DNA of 64,000 bases from Isochrysis galbana (taxonomy: Eukaryota > Haptophyta > Isochrysidales > Isochrysidaceae). The position numbers and the translations under genes are program-made. The DNA lies in assembly GCA_018136815.1 (NCBI GenBank), contig CM030931.1, forward strand, positions 2,781,801-2,845,800. The letters are read 5' to 3'. A model generated the notes under the pieces. That model had not been told where the DNA came from. It saw only the letters and a program-made list of their open reading frames with translations, and made no database searches. Shown here piece by piece: positions 1 through 9,735 of the stretch (the stretch's first letter is position 1; every line of letters begins with the position of its first letter).

Positions 1-480
1 GGGGGCACGAGCCCCCCCCTCTCTCCACTCCTCCCCTGCCATGGGGGAGGAACCACTCATCCTCCTGGCACGCCTGATGGCTTGCCAGGAGGCCACTGCC
101 CTACTGACCCACTCCCTTCCCCACAGGATCGCCCCATTCGCCCATCCTGGCCCCTCGTGACCAGCCCATTGCTCCAACCCCCCCTCCCCCCCTGGTCGAC
201 AAGCAGACAGGTGCAGCGTGGGGGTCCCAGAGGCTCAGGAGCGCCAGCGAGGGGGAGGCAGGGGAGGCCAGGGCCCAGCCCCAGCCTCCTCTGCCCCCTG
301 AGCTGGCCTCCAGGAGCCTCCAGGTGCCGCCAGAGGGCAGCTGGAGGCCTGCCGCAGGCGCGCCATCGCGCGTGCCGCAGGAGAGGGGAGAGAGAGCGCG
401 GAGAAGGGGGTGGGCGGAGCGAGAGCTCCGCCCACCGAAAAATTGGTAAGTCCCGCTCCTGTTTATAGGATAAGTCGGGA
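1..480 (+). repeat. Repeat family B, copy 1 (left edge cut)
   Basis: GC-rich repeat starting within its first bases at the window edge. It contains a GGGGGCACGAGCCCC-like inverted repeat, a tract around the palindrome CCATGGGGGAGGAACCAC, and a C-rich core ending in AG-rich sequence and a GAGCTCC-centred inverted repeat (near 417-437). Matching blocks occur at about 19.1-19.5, 33.6-33.9, 36.7-37.0, 46.9-47.4 and 52.2-52.56 kb, and partly at 32.5 kb. Coding capacity is not convincing because the open frames differ between copies. Confidence 0.75.
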
Positions 481-519
481 CAGAGTCGGCCGCCCACTCG
501 GAGACACAGGAGGAAGGGG

Positions 520-725
520 GGGAAAGATCACCGGGGGGGGGCCACCGGACCATATCTAAGCCCTTCACCCCTATCCCCCTAGTAGTGCACGGGGGGAGCC
601 GCCTTATGGCGGTGGGAGAAGGGCCGGGGGAGTGGGGGTGTAGAAAGTATGCTACGTGCTACGTGTAGTAGGTAGTGGTTCCATTCGCCGCGAGTGCGGT
701 AAGAAGATTAGAAGGTTTTTTTTTA
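520..725 (-). repeat. Repeat family C, copy 1
   Basis: The reverse complement of this stretch matches 9503-9735 and about 21160-21380. Shared parts are GGTGATCCGTTCCCC at one end, a TGCACTACTAGGGGGAT core, a CTACACCCCC tract, and a terminal CTTAC-CGCACTCGCGGCG block after an A-rich stretch. Here the terminal block abuts an RT fragment. Confidence 0.7.
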
Positions 726-915
726 TCTATCTTGTCGGCGAGGCGTCGCCAAAAGGCGTTGAGGGCCTCGGGTCTCCCTAATGATACCCCCAATATCGTT
801 GCGCACTCGCTGCTTTTCAGCCGCTTGTATCGCCTGAAAGCTTGCGGCGGGGCTTTTCTCTTCAGGGAGCCCCATCTGAGGCCTTCGAATTTCATGTCGT
901 TCAGTTTGCCGCACG
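725..915 (-). pseudogene. LINE reverse-transcriptase thumb fragment
   Basis: The minus-strand translation contains ATILGVSLGRPEAL followed by FWRRLADKID, which aligns with TILGVPLGMPEAL and FWAKLADKVD in the fragment at 3.12-3.77 kb. A conserved LGVPLG then FW spacing is typical of the RT thumb of non-LTR elements. No palm motif and no start are present, so this is a short dead remnant. Confidence 0.6.
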
Positions 916-1219
916 AGGCGGTCGCGTATGACGTATGACAACAAGCGGCTGCTTAGAGCAAGTAAAAGAGAATGCCCGCCGAAGAAACGGCACCCCGCTT
1001 CCCACAGCAAGGGGATTGCATGCTCCCGTAACCTCTAGCAGTGCAAAGGTCTCATCGGCGCGAACGAACTTAAAATCTTGTCGCATTGGGCTCGCATTGG
1101 GCATCAACGGTAAACAGTTAACAGCAACACGTACACACAAAGGACACAGGCACGCCACGAGCAACAAGTGGCGTGCGCATGCATGTCGGTCTCATTCACC
1201 TGTAAGTCACAGATTCCGG
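916..1219. other. Intergenic stretch, nothing identified
   Basis: Mixed-composition sequence between the RT remnant and the 3' end of the GNAT-like gene. Open frames here are short and show no recognised motif. Confidence 0.5.
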
Positions 1220-1954
1220 TCACCTTCTGGTATAACCAAGTTCCCTGATCGCGGTCCCCCACTTGGCTCTAAACGTGTCCACATACCCTTCCATAAGAGT
1301 TCCCACACCGCCCCAGACAATCTGATCGCCAAAACTGCCAAAATCATCGCCCACTTCACGGAGGACTGAGAAGCCGAGACGGCGATAGTAACGGACAAGA
1401 GTTGCGTGCTGCTTCGGCGAATCCATGATCGCCAAGAGCTCTGCGCGGCGAGATCCGAAGGGGCATCTTTCGTTTATCCAGCAAGCGACCCCAACTGAAA
1501 GGATTAGCCCCAATCCATACTTGTCAAACTTGGGAATTTTAGCATATCTGTCTGCCTCGGGATTTAAACGCGAGCGCTGCCAATACCCCGAAAACCGGCG
1601 GATCTGGATGCTTTCCAAGTGTGCGACGCCGTTCGGTTGTGTGAAACCATTGCTAAAGCCTAGTAGACTAGGCTCGTTGTTGTCAGGTCCTTGCCATAGC
1701 AGCTCTAGTCGATACACAGGGCCCGTCTCCTGGATCCGCAATGTGCACCCGAGCCTTTTGGCTGCAGCTTGTACCTCCTCAAGCGTGACAAGCTCTTCAG
1801 ATGCAGCGGAGGATGCTGGGGACGACGAGCCCTGCAAGTTCGTGAAACGAGATTTGTGGCTTGATCGCACTCGCATAGGTGGCGACAGCAAGGCGCTCGA
1901 ATTGAGCGCTAACATAGAGAGCGCCAGCAGTGCGACCTGGCGTCGGAGAGACAT
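1220..1954 (-). CDS. Plastid-targeted GNAT-like protein
   Basis: Intronless 244-residue protein. The ATG at 1954 opens a hydrophobic signal peptide (residues about 6-22), then a Ser/Arg-rich stretch to about residue 50, as expected for bipartite targeting to a complex plastid. The last 78 residues carry LLAIMD, then QHATLVRYYRRLGFSVLREV, then IVWGGVGTLM. This pattern is familiar from plant and algal chloroplast proteins with an acyl-CoA N-acyltransferase (GNAT) fold: the RYYRRLGF segment is the alpha4 region and WGG-GT follows. The substrate is unknown, and a consensus acetyl-CoA loop (Q/RxxGxG/A) is not obvious, so activity is not assured. Stop TGA at 1222-1220. The neighbours are repeats, so context gives no functional clue. 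Confidence 0.75.
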   Translation of the reverse strand: MSLRRQVALLALSMLALNSSALLSPPMRVRSSHKSRFTNLQGSSSPASSAASEELVTLEEVQAAAKRLGCTLRIQETGPVYRLELLWQGPDNNEPSLLGFSNGFTQPNGVAHLESIQIRRFSGYWQRSRLNPEADRYAKIPKFDKYGLGLILSVGVACWINERCPFGSRRAELLAIMDSPKQHATLVRYYRRLGFSVLREVGDDFGSFGDQIVWGGVGTLMEGYVDTFRAKWGTAIRELGYTRR

Positions 1955-2280
1955 GCTGGGTCACGAGCCAAACAGTGTGCTGATAAACGTTGCACGGCGG
2001 ATGAAGTCTAGCGCGACCAGCTGCAAGGCCAGGTGCCCACGCAGTCAGCCACGCGAGCGCCCTCTGCACGGTGGAGGGTGGAGGGGAGCTTTTGGGGGGA
2101 ATTTTAGGGTGAGGGTACACGTAGAAAAATTGAACTAAGCTATTCGCAGTGTGGCTAGGCTATGTGCGACTGGAAGTGATAAATGCCTTAAAGGAATCTT
2201 AATGCCTTAAAGGCCTACACGCTCAGCTGAATGGGTATGGGAGGGAGGGAGAGCATCAAGAAGTCTCTATATTGGGTTAA

Positions 2281-3114
2281 CCCTAGTACTTCCGTAGTCC
2301 GCGAGGCGGACGATCGGGACGTTTTTAGCACATATGGCTATATTGGAAGCCCCCAGGAGCCTCAGGAGAGCCCCAGGGGGCCTCCTGAGGCGAAATGGGG
2401 CCCCTCCTAGGCCTGGGTAGATGTCCCATTGATAAATTCGTCAATGATGCTTGGTTTTAGAAGCGCGGGAGAACGTTGCCACGAAAGGTTGGCGCGAGCC
2501 CGTTTCCCTCCTCTCCCCCCCTCCCCCGCCCTTTTCCCCCACGGGTCCTCTCCGTGACCAAACAACACCCCCTCCCTCCCTTTTTCACCTCTCGGTCTGA
2601 AATTCTTATCTATACACAGTCGCCCCCGTTCCCCGCTCCCTCCCCCCCCCCCCCCCCTCCCCTCCCCCTCCCGCGAACCACTTGCGCCACTTGCGAGACC
2701 CCCCCCACCACCACCACCACACCACCACCACTCACCATCCCAAAAGGCAAAAGGGCGTCTGTGGTTATGTTGGGTGCTCTGTGGAGAAACCCAAGCGACC
2801 CCAATATAGGTGTTTTGCCTGTCGGGATGGAGTAGGGGCGTACTACCATGTTCGGTGTTTCTTTGCGTGCCATCGGTGTCATCTTGAGTAGCATGGGGTT
2901 TTCCTCAATTTTTATCTGTTTTTGCATTTTCGTCGTTTTCGCACCTCATAAAAGTTTTAATAAAAGTGGTCACAACCTGATGCTCATGTGCCAGGCTGCT
3001 TAGGGAGTCCTAGCTTGCCTATGAGGAGGCCCTCCAGCCAAAAATATTGGTGTTAGGGGGCCTACCGCTCGCAGTGCCAACACCGTAAAAACAGCTTTTA
3101 CGGAAGTACTAGGG
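2281..3114. mobile_element. piggyBac-type non-autonomous element
   Basis: An 834-bp element with perfect 16-bp terminal inverted repeats CCCTAGTACTTCCGTA. It is flanked on both sides by TTAA (2277-2280 and 3115-3118). A TTAA target duplication with CCCT-starting termini is the hallmark of the piggyBac superfamily. The interior has C-rich tracts, a (CCA)n stretch at about 2705-2735 and a short ORF that resembles a transposase C-terminal zinc finger. There is no DDD catalytic core, so the element cannot be autonomous. Confidence 0.85.
2682..2891 (+). pseudogene. piggyBac transposase C-terminal Cys-rich domain remnant
   Basis: A 69-residue frame inside the TTAA element. After a His/Thr low-complexity start it reads KRQKGVCGYVGC, then YRCFACRDG, then YYHVRCFFACHRC before a stop at 2889-2891. 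The CxxxC ... CxxC ... HxxCFxxxH layout resembles the cross-brace cysteine-rich domain that ends piggyBac transposases and binds their terminal repeats. The rest of the transposase is missing. Its position about 220 bp from the right end fits a deletion derivative that kept the 3' end of the parental gene. Confidence 0.6.
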
Positions 3115-3119
3115 TTAAA

Positions 3120-3770
3120 TTACACGAAAAAGCTACAGGAGGCAAGACAAACGAGAACAAATTCCAAGGCCCCCGGATGGGGGCGCAAAGAACCCGAAAG
3201 CCCCCGTGGGATATGCGGAGGTACAATTGGATAAACAACAACGAGTACCTAACGATATTAGGCGTTCCGCTAGGAATGCCGGAGGCGCTAAAACCCTTCT
3301 GGGCGAAACTAGCTGACAAAGTCGATGACAAAGTGGTCAGATTAGCGCCAGCCACCAAATATATGACGATATTACGATATTCGGAAGCGCAACTATAGTA
3401 AACTACATGATATACGGGACACCCAGATCCAGATATTGGCTACAGACGCTAGCCGCCCCGAAATGGTTTCACACGCGGATCCAAAGAGCCGCAAACGCTG
3501 TCCTCTGGACAAGCCCGCACACCAACAGACAACACAAGTGGGTCAAATACCCACACTATGCCATATACCACGAAAAAAGTGCGACAAGATCAATGGGGCT
3601 AGGGCTCCCGCACTGGCCGACCCACTATCAAGGCCCTACAATCTAAGTGGATACTAAACTATCTTAACGCGCGAAAAGCGCTATGGAAACACGCGCTCGA
3701 CGCATGGTTCTGCCGCACCGGACTAGGAAGGGGCGCTGTCCGCTGTCCTCTCCACGATCCCGATAAAAAC
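3120..3770 (+). pseudogene. LINE reverse-transcriptase 3' fragment
   Basis: The plus strand encodes NKFQGPRMGAQRTRKPPW, then RRYNWINNNEYLTILGVPLG, FWAKLADKVDDKV, then a region with RSRYWLQTLAAPKWFHTRIQ and GLGLPHWPTHYQ. After a frame change come KWILNYLNARKALWKHALDA and FCRTGLGRG. This is the RT thumb followed by the C-terminal region typical of non-LTR ORF2 proteins. Stops at about 3396 and 3645 and frame changes show it is inactive. It starts one base after the TTAA of the piggyBac-type element, so that element inserted into or beside this LINE. Confidence 0.7.
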
Positions 3771-4052
3771 ACTGACGGGCAGCCTGATGGGCTGACGAAT
3801 TGGGATGGCCCATAGGGCCTGAGGGCAATGAGGAAGGAGGCAGACCGGCGGCAGGCGCGGCGGAGGAGACGACTTCGGAGACGCTGACGGGCTGAGGCCC
3901 GTCAGCAGAGGAAGGCGGGCAGGCGGGCTTGAGCGAGGGCGAGGACGGCGGCGAGAGCGACATCGAGCGAGAGGCGAGAGGCGAGGGTGAGTGAGAGGAG
4001 GGCTGTGTTGGCAGGGGCTGGTGAGGCAAGGAGAGTTTGTAGGGTACGAGTG

Positions 4053-5030
4053 TTACGAGAGCGAGAGCGACGAGAGCGAGAGCGACAGATGGATAGGTAG
4101 CACCTGAGCTGGAGACTCAGGCGATCGGCTAGGGCGCAGAACAAGCTGCGCCGCCTCGGCAATATCTTTCGGCATTACGTGCGCGGCACCGTGAGCGGCG
4201 GCGCGTTGGAAAGCGAGATCGATAACGTACGAGAGGGTCTCGCCCTCCTTCAAGGAAGGGCGAGTGCGCGCGAGATGTATGAGCAAATCTTCAGCGGCCG
4301 GAACCAAAGTCAGGCACACTGAAAGCTGACAAAGCGGAACGACAGCGGAAACGGAAACGGGACTGCGAGTGACCGGAATGGACGGAGACGCGGCGGCCAA
4401 GGTGCGAACCATCTGAAAAGAACGGGACACGACGGCCGGAAGAGAGTCGGACGAGAATAGAGCGGGTCGAGAACGGAACAATCGGCGGAATGCGCGTTGC
4501 ACGACGGAGGGTATGTTGGCGAACACCCCTTCGTCAGCTAAGGAAGATTCATCAAACAAGCTAGTCGGTAGCGGTCGCCAACCCAATCGGGTTGGTGCAA
4601 CCATCGTAGGCGGCGCGAGCCAACGGCGAACAGCGAGGGTGTAGGCCACCGTCCATCCGGAGGGGCTAACCTCGCTAGCACGGCCAAGGCAGCTTAAAGG
4701 CGAGTCTCGAGGGAACGAATTGGCCAGTCCATCCAGGATTTGACTGGCGACAGCAGACGGATCGGCAGCGACGGAGCTCAAGGCAAGAATTAGCGTTGAG
4801 CGCTCGAAATCGAGAGCATTGAACGAATGATTCGAGAACGACGAGAGCGACGAAGGAGGTAGCGAACGAACGGCGAGAGAGAACGGGACTCCCGGAGTCG
4901 AGTCGTCCCCACCACATATGAGCAGATGAGGGTGACTCCGGATCGATTGAACGACTGAAACGAAAACGCGAACTTCGGGAACGACGGGATCGCAACCTAG
5001 GGTAGTATCCCCAGGTTGGAACGACAACAA
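4053..5030 (-). CDS. Unidentified ORF, possibly retroelement-derived
   Basis: A 325-residue open frame with no ATG at its left limit (codon TTG), so its start is unknown. The protein is Ser/Ala/Leu-rich with alternating hydrophobic segments and no catalytic motif that I recognise. It ends in Ser-Leu repeats caused by GAGAGCGA-type simple sequence near 4055-4090. It lies just downstream of, and on the same strand as, the gag-like ORF at 5.2-6.2 kb, and RT debris lies nearby, which suggests a second ORF of one element. It could instead be a decaying host exon. Confidence 0.35.
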   Translation of the reverse strand: MLSFQPGDTTLGCDPVVPEVRVFVSVVQSIRSHPHLLICGGDDSTPGVPFSLAVRSLPPSSLSSFSNHSFNALDFERSTLILALSSVAADPSAVASQILDGLANSFPRDSPLSCLGRASEVSPSGWTVAYTLAVRRWLAPPTMVAPTRLGWRPLPTSLFDESSLADEGVFANIPSVVQRAFRRLFRSRPALFSSDSLPAVVSRSFQMVRTLAAASPSIPVTRSPVSVSAVVPLCQLSVCLTLVPAAEDLLIHLARTRPSLKEGETLSYVIDLAFQRAAAHGAAHVMPKDIAEAAQLVLRPSRSPESPAQVLPIHLSLSLSSLSLS

Positions 5031-5213
5031 GAAGGCTTTGCTCAGCCGTCCGAGGGACGGCGAGCTCGTAGATCGGAGAGGCGAAACGTTAGAGGTACGA
5101 AATGAAACGCGAACGGGAGTGACAGAAGTATCGAGAAGCGAAAGGGGTGGCGGTCCAGGCCGCCGAGGAATTGAGAAGTCAACGAAGCATATGGCGGCGG
5201 CCTCGCCTATTCC

Positions 5214-6194
5214 CTAACGGCGGTTGCGGCCGAGGACGACGAGACGACGAAGGTAGGCGCGGTGGGCGTCGGGGATCTCCGGCTCGCCCTCGCAAAGGAA
5301 GCGGATGAACGGCTGGCAGTAGTACGGCGAATGGGCGCCATCGCCTGTCCCATATCGCCAATTGTCGGGGTGGTCGGGACGGGCCGTATCGTGATCGGGA
5401 GGAGCGGGGCGGAAGGCACAATAGGCACAGCCGGTGGCTGTGGTCCATACACCGCCCTCAGACGTAGGGCGCTGCGTGCGGGGCACCTTCATAGACGCGT
5501 CGGTCGGACGGGCCCTGGCGAATGAAGCAGCCAGGTCAGCGTGCCCACAGTAGCGTGACATCGGGTCGAAATCTACCTTAGCATTACGCCAAGATTCCAA
5601 ATCCCATTTGGCGCCCTCGGGATGGCCGAGGTTGTCCGAAGGCGGCGCGCAGCGGCGGCTCTTTTGCGATGGCGGTGTGTCGAGAGGTGGGAGTCCACCC
5701 TCCAACTTGGGAGGCGGCTCCCTGGTGTGGTCGGTGCGTCCCTGGTGGGACCGATCTCCATTGCGATTATTTCGAGTATCGGAGCCGCGGCCGCTTCCTG
5801 AGGTAGCGGCCGAGGGTTTGTCGCTTTTGTCCGGAGCTGGCTTCGAGGAACCCAGGCGGTCCTTAACCATCCGGACGACGTCGTCGATGTGGGCGATTGT
5901 GAGCGGACCGTCCGCCTGCTTGCTGCTCCGCGAAGCCTCAGCACGTGCCTGCTCCGCTGGAGCCAGCACCATGCGCGCGATCGAGATGCAAGACAGCGAG
6001 TGATGCGGCGCGTCTCCGGCGGCAACCGCCTCTATGCCTCGCTTCCACGCTTTGAGGAACTCGAACGAGTTCTCCGCTCCCCGTGCGCGGTCGCTTTCGT
6101 CGGCTTTGACGCAGGTGTCGAATCTCTCGTTGATTTCGTGCGTGAAGGCAGGGAACTTGAAGACGTTAGCTGCCGTCACCGTCGGGTCATTCAT
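5214..6194 (-). CDS. Unidentified gag-like ORF
   Basis: First ATG at 6194 gives 326 residues; the frame stays open to 6386 without an ATG. The N-terminal 130 residues are predicted helical (NVFKFPAFTHEINERF ... FEFLKAWKRGIEAVAAG). They are followed by a low-complexity basic/polar region (GSGRGSDTRNNRNGDRSHQG). A C-terminal part has scattered Cys/His (SRYCGHAD, CAYCAF, YYCQPF). A helical capsid-like head, disordered basic middle and Cys-rich tail suggest a retroelement Gag, but this is structural impression only. No protease or RT motif is attached. Confidence 0.4.
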   Translation of the reverse strand: MNDPTVTAANVFKFPAFTHEINERFDTCVKADESDRARGAENSFEFLKAWKRGIEAVAAGDAPHHSLSCISIARMVLAPAEQARAEASRSSKQADGPLTIAHIDDVVRMVKDRLGSSKPAPDKSDKPSAATSGSGRGSDTRNNRNGDRSHQGRTDHTREPPPKLEGGLPPLDTPPSQKSRRCAPPSDNLGHPEGAKWDLESWRNAKVDFDPMSRYCGHADLAASFARARPTDASMKVPRTQRPTSEGGVWTTATGCAYCAFRPAPPDHDTARPDHPDNWRYGTGDGAHSPYYCQPFIRFLCEGEPEIPDAHRAYLRRLVVLGRNRR

Positions 6195-6399
6195 TTTGCG
6201 AACGAAGGCGTCGGTCACGCGAGTGGCCAGCGGCTGCGAACGAGCGGCGCGAGCACACGCGAGACGCGAGCGTTGCGCGTGTGTGTGCTGCTCGGCCAGG
6301 CGTGCCGTGTGGCGTGATGGCAGCGGGCCTGGGGCCTGGGGTCGGTAGGCGGGAGTAGGAGGCAGGAGCAGGCCTTCGGCCTTCACCTCTGCGCATCGT

Positions 6400-6854
6400 C
6401 TTGCCCGCCGTCTGTGTCTGTCGCGATCATCTACAATATTACATATTCAGCCACTTCATTCACGTATCCACCATCTACTTTCTATTTCTATGGGACATCG
6501 CTGGTGCGACCCCCTAGCAAGCCACGAGCCCCTCAATGGTTTTGTTTTCTTGATGGGGGGTTTTGTTTTCGCTCAGGCGCCCCTCGACCACCCAAATATC
6601 CGTCAAGTATCCAAGGCTCCCACCCAAATTCCAAATATCCAGGAGATATCTAATCCTGCCAAAATCTGCCCAAATATCCAATGGATATATCCGGATATTT
6701 CTGCCAACCCCTAGCCCTGTGTGGTCGGTGGCCCCCTTTGGTATCTTTTACTTTTAAAACTTGTGATGAAGTAACAGGATGCGCGGCGCGCCGCGCCGCG
6801 GTCTCATCCTCATGCCACAGGAGGCCGCGCATCGGCCTCCCTGTGATAATAGTT
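6400..6854. other. Gene-free stretch with ATATCC-type repeats
   Basis: From about 6590 to 6710 short motifs such as CCAAATATCC, AGGAGATATC and GGATATATCCGGATAT recur in both orientations, and a GCGCGGCGCGCCGCGCCGCG palindrome lies near 6781-6801. No coding signal was found. Confidence 0.5.
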
Positions 6855-7095
6855 AAAGTATTCGTCGTTGTTTATCTAGTTGAATTTCCTCATACCCCAC
6901 GGGGGCTTACGGGGTCTTTGGGAACCCATTCTCAGTCCTTGGAATTTGTTAGCGTTGGTCTTGCCGCCCGTCGCTTTCTCGTGCAGTTCCACGTTCCACC
7001 CATTGTAGATTGTAGGGATCTCTGCAGGCTCATACAGTCGCGCGCTATCAGCGCCGTGTCGTCGGCGAATTGGCTTATCTTTAGGCTATAACCAT
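6855..7095 (-). pseudogene. LINE RT palm fragment with FADD box
   Basis: The minus strand reads LKISQFADDTALIARD, the catalytic F/YxDD box (motif C) of a reverse transcriptase. After a frame change it reads TGGKTNANKFQGLRMGSQRP and RKPPWGMRKFN, the block that also opens the 3.12-kb RT fragment. An in-frame stop and the frame change mark it as a remnant. Confidence 0.65.
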
Positions 7096-8217
7096 TTAGG
7101 TTTACGGTTTACGCCGCTTATGTCGTCGTCGCCGTTGGTTGATAGCACGGGTGAGTGCCTCCGTGGTTAGGAGAAACGTGCAGTCTTCGGGCAGCTGGAA
7201 CACGTACTCCGAAGGCTGTGCCGAAAGACACTCTTTAGCGCACAAGAAGAGCGAGGCGAGGGTGGCTAGTTGTGGAATGGCGGACGGAATCCCTGCTGCG
7301 GGCGGCGGCGAGACCGGAATTCGGACGATGGTATATACCAGGGCGATAAGGTGCGGCGGAGTCCTCAACAGCGCCTCACTACGCTAATTCATTGGAACGG
7401 TTCCAATAGACATCTCCACAGCGCGACTTGTTGAGAGGCGCTGTGGAGAACCTCTTGAGACCCTGTTGCGGCCGTGCAAAAACGCAAAAACCCTCGGATG
7501 AGTCATCCCGGATGAGAGTTTTTTGAGTTTTATCGTAGACTGTCGTCCGTCGTCCGTATAGTCCCGTGAGCCGTGACGAGTATTATGGATCCGCCCCGAT
7601 CTCGTGTCTCGTCCATCGTCCTCGTCTACGCACTAGTAGTCTACGCTCTACGCGTGTCGCTAGCTCATGCTACAACTACAATTCATCACTCATCACTCAT
7701 CACATTCTCGCTACTTGTACTTGCTACTTGCTACTCGCCTACTACTACTACTATCTTGTCTATGCACTATGGACTATGGGCGCATATAGCTATGCCTCAC
7801 ACCGGGCACACCAGATGTGCCCCATGCGCCATGCCCGTGCCCTGTGCCCATGCCCATGCCTTACTAAACGTTGCGCTCTTGCACCTGTCACCTGTCATCT
7901 GTCCCTGTCGCACCCTCACCCTGTCCGCTTGTAGCTTGTAGCCCAACATGTTCGCTCCTCATAGCCATAACCGTCAAACTATCATTGCAGGACTGTGTAG
8001 CCGGTAATTTATTATTTATGTGGCGAAAAACATGCTGCGTTGGTACCGGTACCATGCTCCTAGTTCTAGTTCTGCTATTTTGTTGTAATGTGTAGTGTGC
8101 AGCGTCAACAGAAAGCTATTCTTAGTGCTAGTACTACGAGTTGTCACAGGGATACAGGGATATCTCTTCCCCTGCCGGGGAATAGTCGGTCGCTCTCCGT
8201 GAGGCGACGACGCGCTC
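7096..8217. other. Region upstream of BRX1; possible small exon
   Basis: 7102-7368 is open on the minus strand (RTPPHLIALVYTIVRIPVSP ... EYVFQLPEDCTFLLTTEALT) with codon-like GC3, but has no ATG and no recognised domain. It could be a further LINE or exon scrap. 7560-8000 is rich in ACTACTACT and TCATCACTCATCAC microrepeats and looks non-coding. 8100-8217 is the likely BRX1 5' region. Confidence 0.4.
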
Positions 8218-9126
8218 ATGGGGAGGAAGCGAGCCAGCAAGCTCGAGCCCAAGAGTGAGGGCGAGAGCGAGGAGGAGATGGTGGCCGAGACGTCGGTAAG
8301 CGAATCATCAGCCTACCCGAGCGTCCTCCGTCGTAGCACGCACACGCGCAAGAAGGTGCTCGTCATCTGCTCTCGCGGTGTCACCACCCACTTTATCGAG
8401 CTGATGGAGGATGTGCTCAAGCTGCTGCCCCACGCGAAGAAAGACCCCAAGTTCGACAAGCGTGAGCCGCTCTCCTCACTCAATGAGATCGCAGAGCTCG
8501 CCGGCTGCCGCTACGCTATCTACTTCGAGTCGCGCAAGATGCAAGACCTCTTCATGTGGACCTCTGCAGTTGACGTCGGAGGGCCATCCGCTAAGTTCCT
8601 TGTGCAACAGATTAAGCCCATGAAGGACTTGCGATTGACTGGCAACTGCCTGCTCGGATCCCGGCCAATCGTGTCCTTCGACTCCTCGTTCGACGACACG
8701 GCCCATGGCGCCCTCCTCAAGTCTCTATTTGGACAAATATTCTCCACACCTAAAGGCCACCCACGATCAAAACCTTTTCACGACCATGTGCTTCACTTCT
8801 CGTACATCCGCGGTAAGGTCGTTGCTCGCCACTACCAAGTCCTACCTCCCCTAGACGGCACTCGCGGCGGTGAGGACTCTCTGGTCGAGATTGGGCCGCG
8901 GTTTACTCTGCTTCCCATCAGGATTTTTGCTGGCTCGTTCGGCGGTGAGACATTGTACGCCAATTCTGACTATGTATCACCGAACGAGACACGGTCGGCT
9001 CTGAAGCGGAAGTCATCGAAAACGACTATTGGGCATGTCAGGCAAAAGGAAAAGCGTCGCAAGCGCATCAACGAGGACGGCTTTGCCGATCTTCCGCAGG
9101 ATGAGTTTAAGGACATCTTCATTTGA
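8218..9126 (+). CDS. BRX1: Ribosome biogenesis protein BRX1 (Brix domain)
   Basis: A 302-residue intronless protein that spans a complete Brix domain. After an acidic N-terminal tail (residues 1-40) come VLVICSRGVTTHFIELMEDV, LLPHAKKDPKFDKRE, YAIYFESRKMQDLFMW, GPSAKFLVQ, LTGNCLLGSRPIVSFD, LLKSLFGQIFSTPKGHP and VEIGPRFTLLPIRIFAGSFGG. These are the diagnostic BRX1 blocks. A Lys/Arg-rich tail (KRKSSKTTIGHVRQKEKRRK) fits nucleolar targeting. BRX1 is needed for 60S subunit assembly with RPF2-type partners (known for the family). The ATG at 8218 gives the family's usual length. This is the most confidently named host gene in the window. Confidence 0.95.
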   Translation: MGRKRASKLEPKSEGESEEEMVAETSVSESSAYPSVLRRSTHTRKKVLVICSRGVTTHFIELMEDVLKLLPHAKKDPKFDKREPLSSLNEIAELAGCRYAIYFESRKMQDLFMWTSAVDVGGPSAKFLVQQIKPMKDLRLTGNCLLGSRPIVSFDSSFDDTAHGALLKSLFGQIFSTPKGHPRSKPFHDHVLHFSYIRGKVVARHYQVLPPLDGTRGGEDSLVEIGPRFTLLPIRIFAGSFGGETLYANSDYVSPNETRSALKRKSSKTTIGHVRQKEKRRKRINEDGFADLPQDEFKDIFI

Positions 9127-9502
9127 AATGAGGAAAGTTACACTAGTGGTTTCCCTCCCCCCTCCCACTGGCTACGCGTACGTGCCGTTGTGGCGCGCCA
9201 TGAAGAATACCCTTCTTTTTATGGTCCACATGTTGTGGTTGAGCGGTTGGATGCTGTTGTCGGCGGTATGGCGGTGATGGTAGATCGTGGCGGTTTGTTG
9301 GTTGGTGTTAGGGACGGATTGCTAAGGAGAGGTATGCGAGGGGATAGGTCCACCCCGTCCCGCTAGTCTCTTGTTCCCACCGGGGTCCTAATTGTAGGGC
9401 GATCGCGGCTGCAATGGCGGGCCTCGTGCCCACAAGGCGTGCCAGGCCCGCGCGTGGCGATCTCAGCTCGTCCCTCGTCGTGTCTCGCACCCGCACCAGC
9501 AC
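9127..9502. other. BRX1 3' region, nothing identified
   Basis: No gene or repeat recognised; composition is mixed with GTTGTGG-rich patches. It ends at the A-rich terminus of repeat C. Confidence 0.4.
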
Positions 9503-9735
9503 CAGCACTAAAAAAACTTTTAACTTTTAAGATTCTTACCGCACTCGCGGCGAATTGAACCACTACCTACTACACGTAGCACGTAGCATACTTTCTACAC
9601 CCCCACTCCCCCGGCCCTTCTCCCCCCGCCATCAGGCGGCTCCCTCCGTGCACTACTAGGGGGATTGGGGGGAGGGGCTTAGATACTTAGATATGGTCCG
9701 GTGGCCCGCGCCCGCCCCCGGTGATCCGTTCCCCT
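9503..9735 (+). repeat. Repeat family C, copy 2 (best copy)
   Basis: Begins with AAAAAACTTTTAACTTTTAA, then TCTTACCGCACTCGCGGCG. It runs through the ACGTAGCACGTAGCATAC and CACTACTAGGGGGATTG blocks to GGTGATCCGTTCCCC. It matches the reverse complement of 520-725 nearly throughout. Confidence 0.75.

Noticed and set aside
6780-6802. GCGC palindrome as a terminator or origin
   Set aside because: Simple GC palindrome without U tract or other associated signal.
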